DNA of 64,000 nucleotides from Streptomyces luteolus. Lineage in GTDB: Bacteria; Actinomycetota; Actinomycetes; Streptomycetales; Streptomycetaceae. How positions within the stretch are numbered: the first letter of the stretch is position 1; every line of letters begins with the position of its first letter. Of this stretch, positions 11,759 to 21,003 are shown piece by piece. The stretch is taken from contig NZ_JASCIS010000014.1 in the NCBI RefSeq assembly GCF_029968015.1, positions 124,001 through 188,000 of the forward strand, written 5' to 3'. The notes under the pieces were generated by a model. The model saw only the letters and a list, made by a program, of their open reading frames with translations. It did no database searches and was not told the DNA's origin. The position numbers and the translations under genes are program-made.

Positions 11759-14542
11759 TCACCTGGGCTCTTCGGTCTCCGCGGCTTCCCGGAATCGTGC
11801 GGCCAGTTCACTGCGGGAGCGGATGCCGAGCTTCGAGTAGATGTGGGTGAGGTGGTACTGCACGGTCTTCGCGGCGATGAACAGCTCCAGGGCTGCCTGC
11901 TTGTTGCTCGCGCCGCCGGCGACGAGTCGGGCGACGGCCTGTTCCTGCGCGGTGAGGCGGGACAGACCGGATGCGCCGCGGCTGGTCTTCAGCCCGCCCG
12001 CCTGAAGTTCCCGCTCGCACCGCTCGACGTAGGTGCGGGCGCCCAGGTTGATGTAGGTGTCCCGGGCGTTCCGCAGGACCGTGTCGGCTTCCCGCCGCTT
12101 CCCCGCCCGCCGCAGGGTCTGGCCGTAGGCGAAGTTCACGCGGGCGCGGTCGTACGGAAGGGGAAGGTGTTCGACGTGGGCCAGGGCCTGCTCGAATTCC
12201 CGGCGGGCGCCGTCGATGTCCCCTCGTGCACCGGTCACCCGCCCGCGTGCCAGGCCGAGCCGGGCCATGGTGGAGCGGTGCTCCCGGAGAGCGGCGAGCT
12301 TCTCGTACGGGGTGAGGAAGGTGTCGGCCTCGTCGACGCGGTTGGTCATCACGAGGGCGTTGGCGTAGACGTCCTGCCAGGGCCAGAAACCCGGCTCGTC
12401 GACGCTGGTCCGTGACGGCAGCCGGACCACCGGAGCGAGCGCTTCGAGGACTCTTTCGTACTCCCCGCGTGCTTCGGCGACCTGGGCGCGCGCCAGGCAC
12501 GCGGGCACCAGCATGACCTCGTAGTGGTGCATGCCGACGGCGGCCTCCCTGACATGGTGGTCCGCCGCCTCCCAGGCACCGCGCAGCGCGTGGATCTGGG
12601 CTCCGGTCCAGTGCACGAGCGGGCGGACCAGTTCGATCCGGACGTCGGCGAGGCGGGCCACCGCGAGGTCCACGGTTTCGATGGCCTCCTGCCACGCACC
12701 CAGCGCGAACTGGGTGCGGGCCAGCCATCCTTGCGCCCACAGGGAGATCCGGGTGGACCCCGACCGGAAGCCGGTCGGTACGGCGGCTTCGAGTTCGCGG
12801 CGGGCGGCTTCGGGGGCGTCCAGGGCGAGGTCCACCCAGCCTCGGCCGAGCTGGAATCGCTGGGACTGAGCGCCGCCGGACAGTTTCGCGGCGGCGCCCT
12901 CGTACGCCGCTTGCGACTCGGTCACCCGTCCCATGGCAGCCAGGCCGAGCCCCAGGACGGCCTCGGACTCGATGGCCGAGGGGTCGCTCGGGTCCGCCAG
13001 TTCCACGGCCCGCCGGGCCCAGGCGACCAGATCGGGCGCGTCACAGCGTCCGAGAGCGTGCAGCACCCGCCGCTGGCAGATCCTGGCCATCAGGTCGGGC
13101 CGCTGCTCCGGGTCGCAGCGCTCCCACGCCCGCGTCAGGAACGTCTCGGCCTCCGCGGCGCGGCCGCGCATGATGGCCAGGTGGCCGAGGACCACGTCGC
13201 GCAGCGTGCCGACCGGAAAGCTCTCCAGCTCCGCGGCGAACAGCGCGGCCTGCGGGACGTCTCCGGCGCCGATCATGGCGTCGACGGCACGCAGCAACCG
13301 GTCCTGGCGCGTGCTGCGGGCCAGGCTCAGGCGGCTGGCCTTGACCAGGGTGTCGGCCACCGCCGCCCACTCACCCGCGGACGCGCGCTCGGCCGCGTAC
13401 CGGTCGAGTTCGTCGGCCAGCTCCGCGTCCGCCGTGATGGTGGCGGCGACGCGGTGCGTCAGCCGCCGGCCGGTGTCCTCGGCGATCTCTGCCGCCCGGC
13501 GGTGCAGCGCGCTGCGTCGGGTCAGCCCGATGCCGGTGAGGACGGCGGCCCGGATCAGCGGGTGGGGGAAGGACAGCGCCGTGCGTCCGGTGTCCACGGC
13601 CGCCGCGAGGAGTCCTGCCGCACGCGCCTCGTCCGCCGCGGGGAGCGGGTCGTCGATCAGGGCCAGGCTTGCGGCCTTCGCCACGGGGGTGTCGTCGTCG
13701 AGGACGGAGCAGGCTTCCACCAGGGCCCGGGTGGCTTCGCCGCAACGCGTGAGCCGGTGCCCGACCGCCGCTGCGAAGCGGGCGGGGGCCGGCAGGACCG
13801 GGTGCCACTCCTGCCAGGTCTCGCGTGGCAGTTCGTACAGCAGGTCGGTGGCGTGGCGGGGATTGCCCCGGGTGTGCCGGCACAGATGCCTCGCCGCGGG
13901 AAGGGTCAGGGCGACGCCGCCGGCTTCCCACGCGAGTGCCCGGACGTCCTCCGGTCCGAGCGGGCCGAGACGCAGGGTGTCCCGGCAGGAGCCGTCCAGG
14001 AACTCCAGCGTCCGGGGCGGCGTGCTCGCGTCGAGGCCGAAGGGGTCGTCCCGCGCGATCAGCAGGACGAGCACCCGCTCCGTCGACATCGTGCGCACCG
14101 CGGAGCGCATCGCACGCAGGCTCTCCACATCCGCCCAGTGGGCGTCGTCGACGACCACGACGAGGGGCTCCCGCTGCTGCGCCCCGGCCCAGATCCGGTG
14201 CAGCCGTTGTGCCGCGTCCAGGACCGGCGCCGCCCCTTCGGCCCGCACGGGCTCCGGAAGGTCGAGATCCGCTCCGCACGCCCGGGCCAGCTGCGCCGCG
14301 ACGCAGAGTGCCACGCCCGCCTCCCAGGCCACCCCTTCACCGCGCACTACGCGCAGAGGCTGTCGGCCCGCGCAGGCTCGCAGGACGTGGTCGACGAGGG
14401 TGGTCTTGCCGATGCCCGTCGGTCCCTCCACGAGCGCCATCGAGGGGTGGCCCGCACCGGCGTCGCTGATCAGACGGGTCAGCGCGGCGCTCTCGTCGGC
14501 CCGCCCGATCAAGCTCCGTCGCAGATCAGGACGCACGCTCAT
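11759..14542 (-). CDS. LuxR-family ATP-binding regulator (LAL/MalT-like)
   Basis: Large transcriptional activator of 927 residues. Walker A (GPTGIGKTTL, residues about 39-48) and Walker B (VVVVDDAHWAD, about 130) define an AAA-type ATPase. A long helical TPR-like middle follows, then a C-terminal LuxR helix-turn-helix (LTAQEQAVARLVAGGASNKQ onward to KTVQYHLTHIYSKLGI). The ATG at 14542 overlaps the end of the transporter gene by 17 bases; another ATG 18 bases upstream is possible. It is the last gene of the leftward ben operon, so it may be co-expressed with benzoate catabolism and regulate it or a linked process. The ligand cannot be deduced. The family is clear; the target is unknown. Confidence 0.88.
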   Translation of the reverse strand: MSVRPDLRRSLIGRADESAALTRLISDAGAGHPSMALVEGPTGIGKTTLVDHVLRACAGRQPLRVVRGEGVAWEAGVALCVAAQLARACGADLDLPEPVRAEGAAPVLDAAQRLHRIWAGAQQREPLVVVVDDAHWADVESLRAMRSAVRTMSTERVLVLLIARDDPFGLDASTPPRTLEFLDGSCRDTLRLGPLGPEDVRALAWEAGGVALTLPAARHLCRHTRGNPRHATDLLYELPRETWQEWHPVLPAPARFAAAVGHRLTRCGEATRALVEACSVLDDDTPVAKAASLALIDDPLPAADEARAAGLLAAAVDTGRTALSFPHPLIRAAVLTGIGLTRRSALHRRAAEIAEDTGRRLTHRVAATITADAELADELDRYAAERASAGEWAAVADTLVKASRLSLARSTRQDRLLRAVDAMIGAGDVPQAALFAAELESFPVGTLRDVVLGHLAIMRGRAAEAETFLTRAWERCDPEQRPDLMARICQRRVLHALGRCDAPDLVAWARRAVELADPSDPSAIESEAVLGLGLAAMGRVTESQAAYEGAAAKLSGGAQSQRFQLGRGWVDLALDAPEAARRELEAAVPTGFRSGSTRISLWAQGWLARTQFALGAWQEAIETVDLAVARLADVRIELVRPLVHWTGAQIHALRGAWEAADHHVREAAVGMHHYEVMLVPACLARAQVAEARGEYERVLEALAPVVRLPSRTSVDEPGFWPWQDVYANALVMTNRVDEADTFLTPYEKLAALREHRSTMARLGLARGRVTGARGDIDGARREFEQALAHVEHLPLPYDRARVNFAYGQTLRRAGKRREADTVLRNARDTYINLGARTYVERCERELQAGGLKTSRGASGLSRLTAQEQAVARLVAGGASNKQAALELFIAAKTVQYHLTHIYSKLGIRSRSELAARFREAAETEEPR

Positions 14543-15899
14543 GTTCCAGCACGCTAGCACCGCGGTCCGCCCGGGTGCCGGGCGCTGCGACGGCCGGAAC
14601 GGGGGTCCCGCGCGGGACGAATCCGGTCACGAGCAGTCCGGCGATGCCGACGCCGGCGAAGACGTAGAAGGTGTACGTCGGCGGCACCCCCGCCCCCACG
14701 AGGGCTCCGCCGACGACCGGGCCGACGATGCCGCCGAGCCTGCCGAACCCGGCGCACCAGGCGACGCCGGCGGCGCGGGACACGGTGTCGTAGTAGTGGG
14801 ACACGAAGCCGTAGATCAGCACCTGGGTGCCCAGCGTCCCCACCCCGGCGACGGCGACGAGAGCAAGGAGCACGGCGAGCGGGAGCTGGAAGGTCAGAAG
14901 GCCCAGGGACACGGCGGCAAGCCCGAAGGTGGCGGCGATCACGCGCTGCGCGCCGAGCCGGTCGGCACCCCGCGAGGCGAGGAGTCCGCCGACGATGGCG
15001 CCGCCGTTGAGCGTCAGCAGGAAGCTGAGCGAGTACGACGGTCCGTAACCGTTGCGGCCCATGATCTCCGGCAGCCAGGTGTTCAGGCCGTACGTGAGCA
15101 GCAGGCCGGAAAAGCTCATCAGGCCGAGGAGGAAGGTGGCGAGCGCGTAGCGCCGGGTGGCGAGCGCGGCGAAGCCGACCTTCTCCTTCGCCGCTCGGCC
15201 GGGCTGGGCGGGCAGCGCTTCGGGCAGGGGGACGCCGGTGCGCTCGGCGACCCGGCGTGCCCGCTCCCCGTGCCCACGGGCGAGCAGCCACTGGGGAGAC
15301 TCCGGCAGCCGCAGCAGAGCCGCGGGCAGCAGGAGGACAATCGGCAGGGCACCGATGAGGAACAGTCCGCGCCAGCCGATGCTGTCGGAGGTGAGCAGCG
15401 CAAGCAGGGCCGCGAGCACACCACCGGCGGGGACACCGCTGTAGACGATCGCGTTGTAGAAATAGCGCCGGTCCGGCGGGGCGAACTCGGCGACCAGCGC
15501 GCCGACGGTCGCCACCAGCGCACCCACGCCGATGCCGGTGAGGAAGCGCAGGACACCGAAGGCGGTGTAGCTGGTGGTCGTCGCGGTCAGTCCCATGCCG
15601 ATGGAGAACCAGGCGATGTTGACCAGCATGATGCGGCGGCGGCCGACGCGGTCGCCGATGGCACCGGCGACCAGGGCGCCCACCAGGACGCCCATGAGGG
15701 CGTAGGAGCCGAGTGCTCCGGCCTGGCCGGGGGTGAGGGCGCCGAGCTGGCCGGGGTCTCGGAGGAGGGTGGGCACGACCGTGCCGTAGACCACCAGGTC
15801 GTAGCCGTCGAAGACGAGGGCCACGGTGGCGATGCCGACGATCCAGCGCAGGCTGTCGCGATGGCGTGGGTCGACGTTTCTGTGCGCGTGAGCGTTCAC
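14526..15899 (-). CDS. benK: MFS transporter, aromatic acid:H+ symporter family (benzoate uptake)
   Basis: Twelve-helix major facilitator of 457 residues. Helix 1 carries DGYDLVVYG, the hallmark (DGxD) of the aromatic acid:H+ symporter family that includes BenK and PcaK. The loop between helices 2 and 3 has GDRVGRRR. GTG at 15899 is preferred: CGAGG lies eight bases upstream, while an ATG 30 bases further up has no ribosome site. It follows benD after 84 bases and precedes the LAL regulator with overlap. Position in a ben operon makes benzoate the likely substrate, though related aromatic acids cannot be excluded. Confidence 0.85.
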   Translation of the reverse strand: MNAHAHRNVDPRHRDSLRWIVGIATVALVFDGYDLVVYGTVVPTLLRDPGQLGALTPGQAGALGSYALMGVLVGALVAGAIGDRVGRRRIMLVNIAWFSIGMGLTATTTSYTAFGVLRFLTGIGVGALVATVGALVAEFAPPDRRYFYNAIVYSGVPAGGVLAALLALLTSDSIGWRGLFLIGALPIVLLLPAALLRLPESPQWLLARGHGERARRVAERTGVPLPEALPAQPGRAAKEKVGFAALATRRYALATFLLGLMSFSGLLLTYGLNTWLPEIMGRNGYGPSYSLSFLLTLNGGAIVGGLLASRGADRLGAQRVIAATFGLAAVSLGLLTFQLPLAVLLALVAVAGVGTLGTQVLIYGFVSHYYDTVSRAAGVAWCAGFGRLGGIVGPVVGGALVGAGVPPTYTFYVFAGVGIAGLLVTGFVPRGTPVPAVAAPGTRADRGASVLEHERAS

Positions 15900-15983
15900 T
15901 GCGGTACCTCGTGATCGTGAGCGGACCATGGGGCGGTGAAGGGTTCGGCCGGGTGCGGCCGTGCGGGGGTGGGGACCGAGGCG

Positions 15984-16829
15984 CTACCCGAGGTCTCCGC
16001 CGGCGACGGGGAGCACGGTGCCGGTGATGTAGGACGCCTCGTCGGAGGCGAGGAAGGCGATCGCCGCGGCTTGTTCGTCCAGGGAGCCGTACCGCTTCAT
16101 CAGGGACGAGGCGACGGTCTGGTCGACGATCTGCTGGTACCAGGACTCCTCCTGGCCGCCTTGGGCCGCGGGCCCCCGCGCTACGCGTCGTGCGGGGGCG
16201 TCGGTGCCGCCCGGGGCGGTCGCCACGACGCGGATGCCGTACGGTGCCGCCTCCAGGGCGAGCGAGGCGGTGATGGCGTTGACGCCGCCCTTGGCCGCAG
16301 CGTAGGGGACGCGGTTGACGCCGCGGGTGGCCACGGACGAGACGTTGACGATGGTGCCGGAGCGCTGCTCGATGAGGTGCGGCAGGACGGCGCGGCACGT
16401 CCACAGCGTCGGGAACAGGGAGCGCTGGACCTCCGCCTGGATCTGGTCGGGCGTGTAGTGCTCGTAGGGCTTGGCCCAGATGGTGCCGCCCACGTTGTTG
16501 ACCAGGCAGTCGATCCGGCCCTGCCGCTCCTGCGCCTCGGCGACCGCCTTCTCGGCTCCGTCGTACTGCTCCAGGTCGGCGATGATCGCGTGAGTGTCGC
16601 CGCCTTCCCTGGCCAGTTCGGCGGCGACCTCGCGGACGAGCTCGGAGCGGTCGACCAGGACGACGTCGGCCGACTCCGCCACCAGGCGGCGGGCGACCGC
16701 GAGACCGATGCCCTGGGCCGCACCGGTGACCACGGCCTTCTTCCCGGCGAAGCGGCCCACGTGTGCCGTTTTCAGGGCCGTCGCGTCCGTCGCGCCCGTC
16801 GCGTACGCCGCGTTCGCCGCGCCCGTCAC
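15984..16829 (-). CDS. benD: Benzoate diol dehydrogenase (SDR)
   Basis: 1,6-dihydroxycyclohexa-2,4-diene-1-carboxylate dehydrogenase, which oxidises and decarboxylates the benzoate diol to catechol with NAD+. It has 281 residues and is a classical short-chain dehydrogenase with TGAAQGIG for cofactor binding, NNVGG, NVSSVA with the active Ser, and YAAAKGG with the Tyr/Lys pair. The open frame extends far upstream, but GTG at 16829 overlaps the benC stop (GTGA) with GGAG about eight bases upstream, which gives the normal family length plus a short Ala/Thr-rich leader. It is translationally coupled to benC. Confidence 0.9.
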   Translation of the reverse strand: MTGAANAAYATGATDATALKTAHVGRFAGKKAVVTGAAQGIGLAVARRLVAESADVVLVDRSELVREVAAELAREGGDTHAIIADLEQYDGAEKAVAEAQERQGRIDCLVNNVGGTIWAKPYEHYTPDQIQAEVQRSLFPTLWTCRAVLPHLIEQRSGTIVNVSSVATRGVNRVPYAAAKGGVNAITASLALEAAPYGIRVVATAPGGTDAPARRVARGPAAQGGQEESWYQQIVDQTVASSLMKRYGSLDEQAAAIAFLASDEASYITGTVLPVAGGDLG

Positions 16830-17857
16830 CGGCCCGCTCCGGCCGCCACGGCGAACTTCTCGTAGTGGAAGCCGGCCGGGATGATGCCGAGGGAGTCGAT
16901 GTGGCCGCGTACCGCCTCGACCATGGCGGGAGGTCCGCACAGATAGACGTCCGCGTCGCCGTCGTGCAGGGTCTTCTCGTCGATCAGGCCGGTGACGTAG
17001 CCCTTGTTCCGCGCCTGGCTGGACTCGTCGGCCACGCAGTGGTCGAAGGTGAACCCGGGGATGACCTCGGTGTAGTCCTCCAGGGTGTCCAGGTGGACGA
17101 GGTCCTGGTCGGTGGTCACGCCGTAGATCAGGTGGACCGGGTGCGCGACCGGCGTCTGGGCCAGCCGTTCCAGCATCGAAAGGAGCGGCGCCAGGCCGGT
17201 GCCGCCCGCGAGGAGCAGGGCGGGGCGGGCGAGTTCGCGGAGGTAGAAGGTGCCCATCGGGCCCGTGAACTCCACGAGGTCGCCGACCTGGGCGCGGTCC
17301 GCCAGGTAGCCCGACATGACTCCGCCGTCGGTGATGCGGACCAGGAACGACGCCTGCTGCTGGTGCGGACCCGAGCTGAAGGAGTACGAGCGGGCCTGGT
17401 CGGTGCCGGGGACGGTGACGTTGACGTACTGGCCGGGAAGGAAGTCCAGGGCCTCGCGGCGCTCGACTTCGAGGGTGAGGCCGACGGTGCTCGGCGAGTG
17501 CCGTTCGATCGCCGTGACCGTGGCGGTGAAGGTGCCCGCGGCGGTCTTGGCGGCGGCCGACGTCGAGGGGATGCTCAGCACGAGGTCGCTCTGCGGCGTC
17601 ATCTGGCACGGCAGGCAGAGGCCTCGTGCCGCCTCGTCCTCGGTCAGCGCCTCGTCGATGTAGTCGCCGCCGTCGTAACTCCCGGACTCACAGACCGACT
17701 TGCAGGTGCCGCAGGCGCCGTCGCGGCAGTCGAGGGGGATGTTGATCCGGGCCTTGTACGAGGCGTCGGCGACGGTCTCGTCCGGTCCGCAGTCGATGAA
17801 CCGGGTGATGCCGTCCTCGAAGCTCAGGGCGATCTGGAATGCCATGGTGCTGCTCAT
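16826..17857 (-). CDS. benC: Benzoate 1,2-dioxygenase electron-transfer component
   Basis: NADH:ferredoxin reductase component of 343 residues that feeds electrons to the BenAB oxygenase. The N-terminal plant-type [2Fe-2S] domain has Cys44, Cys49, Cys52 and Cys84. It is followed by an FAD domain (RSYSFSSGP) and an NAD domain (LAGGTGLAPLLSML, and the terminal YLCGPPAMVEAV signature). The start at 17857 has no strong ribosome site; a second Met four codons in is an alternative. It lies 33 bases after benB and overlaps benD. The domain order is that of BenC/XylZ reductases. Confidence 0.92.
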   Translation of the reverse strand: MSSTMAFQIALSFEDGITRFIDCGPDETVADASYKARINIPLDCRDGACGTCKSVCESGSYDGGDYIDEALTEDEAARGLCLPCQMTPQSDLVLSIPSTSAAAKTAAGTFTATVTAIERHSPSTVGLTLEVERREALDFLPGQYVNVTVPGTDQARSYSFSSGPHQQQASFLVRITDGGVMSGYLADRAQVGDLVEFTGPMGTFYLRELARPALLLAGGTGLAPLLSMLERLAQTPVAHPVHLIYGVTTDQDLVHLDTLEDYTEVIPGFTFDHCVADESSQARNKGYVTGLIDEKTLHDGDADVYLCGPPAMVEAVRGHIDSLGIIPAGFHYEKFAVAAGAGR

Positions 17858-17890
17858 TTCGGGTACTCGGGTCTCGGAGGGCGGTCCGGA

Positions 17891-18409
17891 TCAGACGTGG
17901 TAGATGTCGACCACGTGATGGACGTAGTCGTTCTTCAGGACGACCTTCTTCGCGGTGATCAGCGGGCTTGGGCCTTGGAAGTCGACGCGGTAGAACGACG
18001 TACCGAAGTACGTGTCGACGCTCTGGTAGCGGTAGTAGAGCGTGAACCAGTTGAACCGCACGTCCACGGAGCCGCCGGACTCACCCGTGATCTCCACGTT
18101 GGTGATGTTGTGGCCGGTGCGCGGCTCGGGCAGGCTCGTGGCGCTGGAGCGGTCGGTGCGGATCCGGAAGACCCGGTCCTGCAGTCCGCCGCGGTTGGGG
18201 TAGTAGATCAGCGAGATCTCGCTCTGCGGGTCCCTGGTGAGTTCGTCGTCGTCGGCCCACGCCGGCATCCAGAACTCGGCGTCCGGGTGGTAGCACTCCA
18301 GCCACTCCTCGAACTCGCGGTCGTCGAGAAGGCGTGCCTCCCGGTGGAGGAACCGGCGGACGGCCTCCAGCGTGACGGTGCCCGGCGCTGTCGCTGTCGC
18401 TGTCGTCAT
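17891..18409 (-). CDS. benB: Benzoate 1,2-dioxygenase small (beta) subunit
   Basis: Beta subunit of the ring-hydroxylating dioxygenase, 172 residues from the ATG at 18409. It shows family segments FLHREARLLDDREFEEWLEC, YHPDAEFWMP and the terminal KNDYVHHVVDIYHV. Beta subunits have a structural role, pairing with BenA in an alpha3beta3 hexamer. A second in-frame ATG at 18436 carries a near-identical upstream context because the leader is duplicated, so a 181-residue form is possible. AAAGG lies nine bases before the chosen ATG. The gene follows benA by 59 bases. Confidence 0.92.
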   Translation of the reverse strand: MTTATATAPGTVTLEAVRRFLHREARLLDDREFEEWLECYHPDAEFWMPAWADDDELTRDPQSEISLIYYPNRGGLQDRVFRIRTDRSSATSLPEPRTGHNITNVEITGESGGSVDVRFNWFTLYYRYQSVDTYFGTSFYRVDFQGPSPLITAKKVVLKNDYVHHVVDIYHV

Positions 18410-18460
18410 GTGCTGCTGCCTTTCGATGCGCGTCATGTGCTGCCGCTGCCTTTCGATGCG
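18404..18460 (-). repeat. Tandem duplication of the benB start region
   Basis: Two adjacent copies, 27 bases (18404-18430) and 30 bases (18431-18460), identical except for a three-base insertion. Each carries the same GAAAGGCAGC-type ribosome site and an ATG. The copies are in frame with each other, giving benB two nested start signals. Confidence 0.85.
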
Positions 18461-18468
18461 CGTCGTCG

Positions 18469-19833
18469 TCACGCGGGCTGCGTGGTCTCGGCTTCCGCTG
18501 CCAGCGCGCGCCGCATGCTCCGCAGCCAGTAGGCGTGCTGGATGGGGAAGAGCCCCTCGTCCTCGGTGCGGACCCCGCTGGCGATCGGCTTGATGCCGAC
18601 CTTCTCGGCGTCCTCGTCCGGCCCTTCGATCTGGTGCACGGCACCGCGGCTGAGGTCGTTCCACGGGGCCGCGTCGGCCAGGTACGTCTTCTGGCAGGAG
18701 CGGAACTCCTCCAGGTCGTCCGGGGTCGCCATGCCGGTGGCGTTGAAGAAGTCCTCGTACTGCCGGATGCGCGCGGCACGCGCCTCGGCCGACTCGCCCT
18801 TCGGCGCGATGCAGTAGATCGTCACCTCGGTCTTGTCGACGGAGACGGGCCGGAAGTGCCGGATCTGGGAGCTGAACTGGTCCATCAGGTAGACGTTCGG
18901 GTAGAGGCACAGATTGCGGGAGACGCCGATCATCCAGTCGGCCTTGTCCTCGCCGAACTCCGCCACCAGCTCGTCGCGCCGTTCCGCCAGCGGCCGGTTC
19001 GCGGGATCGAGCCATTTCGTCCACAGCAGCAGGTGGCCGTGCTCGAAGGAGTAGAAGCCGCCCTGCTGCTTGGACCAGCCGCCGGCGTCCATCGTCCTGG
19101 TGTCGTTCGTCGACTCGCCCGCGGTGCGGCGCGCCTGGGTCGCCGCGTAGTTCCAGTGGGTGGCCGAGACGTGGTAGCCGTCGGCGCCGTTCTCGGTCTG
19201 CAGCTTCCAGTTGCCGTCGTAGCTGTACGTGGACGAGCCCCGCAGCACCTCAAGGCCTTCCGGGGACTGGTCGACGATCATGTCGATGACCTTGGCGGCT
19301 TCGCCCAAGTGCTCGTTGAGCGGCTTGACGTCGCCGTTGAGGCTGCCGAAGAGGAAGCCCCTGTAGTTCTCGAATCGGGCGACCTTGGTCAGGTCGTGCG
19401 AGCCGTCGGTGTTGAACTGCTCGGGGTATCCGGCGCCGCGCGGGTCCTTGACCTTGAGCAGCTTGCCCGTGTTGTTGAAGGTCCACCCGTGGAACGGGCA
19501 GGTGAACGTGGTGCGGTTGTCGGTCTTGCGACGGCAGAGCATCGCACCGCGGTGGCTGCACGCGTTGATGAGGGCGTGCAACTCACCTTGTTTGTCACGG
19601 GAGATGACGACGGGCTGCCGGCCGATGTGCGTGGTGAAGTAGTCCCCGACGTTCGGGATCTGGCTCTCGTGGGCGAGGTAGACCCAGTTGCCCTCGAAGA
19701 TGTGCGTCATCTCCAGGTCGAAGAGTTCCTCATCGGTGAAGACGCTCCGACGGACGCGGTACACGCCGTTCGACGGGTCCTCCACCAGGGCGTTCTCCAG
19801 GGTGGCCCCCACGCGACTGTGTGCTTGGACCAT
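18469..19833 (-). CDS. benA: Benzoate 1,2-dioxygenase large (alpha) subunit
   Basis: Oxygenase alpha subunit of 454 residues, which dihydroxylates benzoate to the cis-diol. The Rieske centre is Cys92-x-His94 and Cys112-x2-His115 (CSHRGAML and CPFHGW). The mononuclear iron site is seen in NGADGYHVSATHWN with its two His. ATG at 19833 is chosen for a strong GGAGGG seven bases upstream; the longer open frame into the divergent promoter region is not family-like. It is the first gene of the leftward ben operon, divergent from a LysR gene that probably controls both directions. Confidence 0.94.
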   Translation of the reverse strand: MVQAHSRVGATLENALVEDPSNGVYRVRRSVFTDEELFDLEMTHIFEGNWVYLAHESQIPNVGDYFTTHIGRQPVVISRDKQGELHALINACSHRGAMLCRRKTDNRTTFTCPFHGWTFNNTGKLLKVKDPRGAGYPEQFNTDGSHDLTKVARFENYRGFLFGSLNGDVKPLNEHLGEAAKVIDMIVDQSPEGLEVLRGSSTYSYDGNWKLQTENGADGYHVSATHWNYAATQARRTAGESTNDTRTMDAGGWSKQQGGFYSFEHGHLLLWTKWLDPANRPLAERRDELVAEFGEDKADWMIGVSRNLCLYPNVYLMDQFSSQIRHFRPVSVDKTEVTIYCIAPKGESAEARAARIRQYEDFFNATGMATPDDLEEFRSCQKTYLADAAPWNDLSRGAVHQIEGPDEDAEKVGIKPIASGVRTEDEGLFPIQHAYWLRSMRRALAAEAETTQPA

Positions 19834-20070
19834 GGTCCGTCCCTCCGCATCGTTCGAGCCGCCCGGCCGGCGCCCCATTCGTTTCGATTGCTTTTCAGCA
19901 CCATGACATCGCGATGAAAAGTCGGCCCCGGACATTTGTCCAGGGTTGACCAAGGGGGGTATTGATATCGCCGCCGTCTCAATAGTCTGGCGTCTTGATA
20001 TTTGTTGGTATGGGCTCCGCTCCCTAGGCTGAGCGGTAATCGAGGGCCCTGCAGAGAAAGGGCAGCCCCG
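19834..20070. promoter_or_regulatory. benA / lysR divergent control region
   Basis: 237 bases between the divergent operons, noticeably more AT-rich near 19965-20015 than the flanks. It contains the dyad GGACATTTGTCC (19930-19941) and GATATC within TATTGATATCGCC (about 19970). It also has the segment GATATTTGTTGGTAT near 19997, which loosely recalls the ATAC-N7-GTAT site of BenM/CatM-type regulators. It presumably holds both promoters and the LysR operator; exact boxes are uncertain. Confidence 0.5.
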
Positions 20071-21003
20071 ATGGAACTCAGGTATTTGAGGTATTTCGCC
20101 GCCGTCGCCGAAACACGTCATTTCGGCAAGGCCGCGGAGCGCCTGCACATGGCGCAGCCCCCGCTCTCCCAGGCGATCCGCCGCCTGGAGACGGAACTGG
20201 GGGTGGCGCTGTTCACCCGCACCACCCGGCAGGTCTCCCTGACCAGCGCCGGCGAGGTGTTCCGTACGGACGTGGAGTTCATCCTCAAGGCCGTCGAAGA
20301 GGCGGTGGCACGGGTCGGGCGCTTCGCGTCAGGGGTGGAGGGAGTGCTCCGGGTCGGCCTCACGGGCTCCGCCTCGTACCGCCAACTGCCCGCCCTGGCG
20401 CGGCTGGTGAAACGCGAACTGCCCGACGTGATGCTGGAGGTGCACACCGAGATGCTGACGCCCGCCCAGGAGCTGGGGCTGACCGAGCGGCGCCTCGACG
20501 TCGGCGTCCTGCGCCCGCCGATCCGCCGGGAAGGAATCACCCACCGGGCCCTCGACGACGAGCCGCTGGTGCTCGCCCTCCCCGAGGAGCACTGGCTGAG
20601 CGAGGCGGACACCGTGCACGTGGAACGGCTGCGGGACGAGAACTTCATCATGTACGCGGCCCCGCTGAGCTCCGTCGTCAACGAAGCGGTCGTGCGCAGC
20701 TGCGTCGCCGCCGGCTTCCATCCGCGCTGCGCCTACGAGGTCACCGAGACCTCCGCGGCGCTCGCCCTTGTCGCCGCGGGACTCGGCGTCGCCGTACTGC
20801 CGGACTCCATCCGCTCGGCACCCCGGGAGGGAGTGCTGTGCACATCCCTTGAGGGTGCGTTTCCCGTCCGTCTGGCCCTCGCCTGGCGCGCGGACGACGA
20901 ATCTCCGCTCCTGAAGAATCTGCTGGAAATCTTGGAAAGAAACGAAATGTTCGTCGCACCTGCGCCGCCTGACGGCCACGAAATTCCCGGGGAATCGCCA
21001 TGA
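20071..21003 (+). CDS. LysR-type regulator of ben/cat genes
   Basis: LysR-type transcriptional regulator of 310 residues, of the CatR/BenM/CatM group. The N-terminal winged helix-turn-helix has HFGKAAERLHMAQPPLSQAI, typical of the family. The inducer-binding domain follows from about residue 90. ATG at 20071 is chosen because GAAAGGG lies about nine bases upstream and LysR proteins normally begin with MELRYLRYF-like sequence. It overlaps catB by ATGA, so regulator and first enzyme are coupled. The inducers are probably cis,cis-muconate or benzoate, from knowledge of the family. Calling it catR is reasonable, but orthology was not tested. Confidence 0.88.
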   Translation: MELRYLRYFAAVAETRHFGKAAERLHMAQPPLSQAIRRLETELGVALFTRTTRQVSLTSAGEVFRTDVEFILKAVEEAVARVGRFASGVEGVLRVGLTGSASYRQLPALARLVKRELPDVMLEVHTEMLTPAQELGLTERRLDVGVLRPPIRREGITHRALDDEPLVLALPEEHWLSEADTVHVERLRDENFIMYAAPLSSVVNEAVVRSCVAAGFHPRCAYEVTETSAALALVAAGLGVAVLPDSIRSAPREGVLCTSLEGAFPVRLALAWRADDESPLLKNLLEILERNEMFVAPAPPDGHEIPGESP

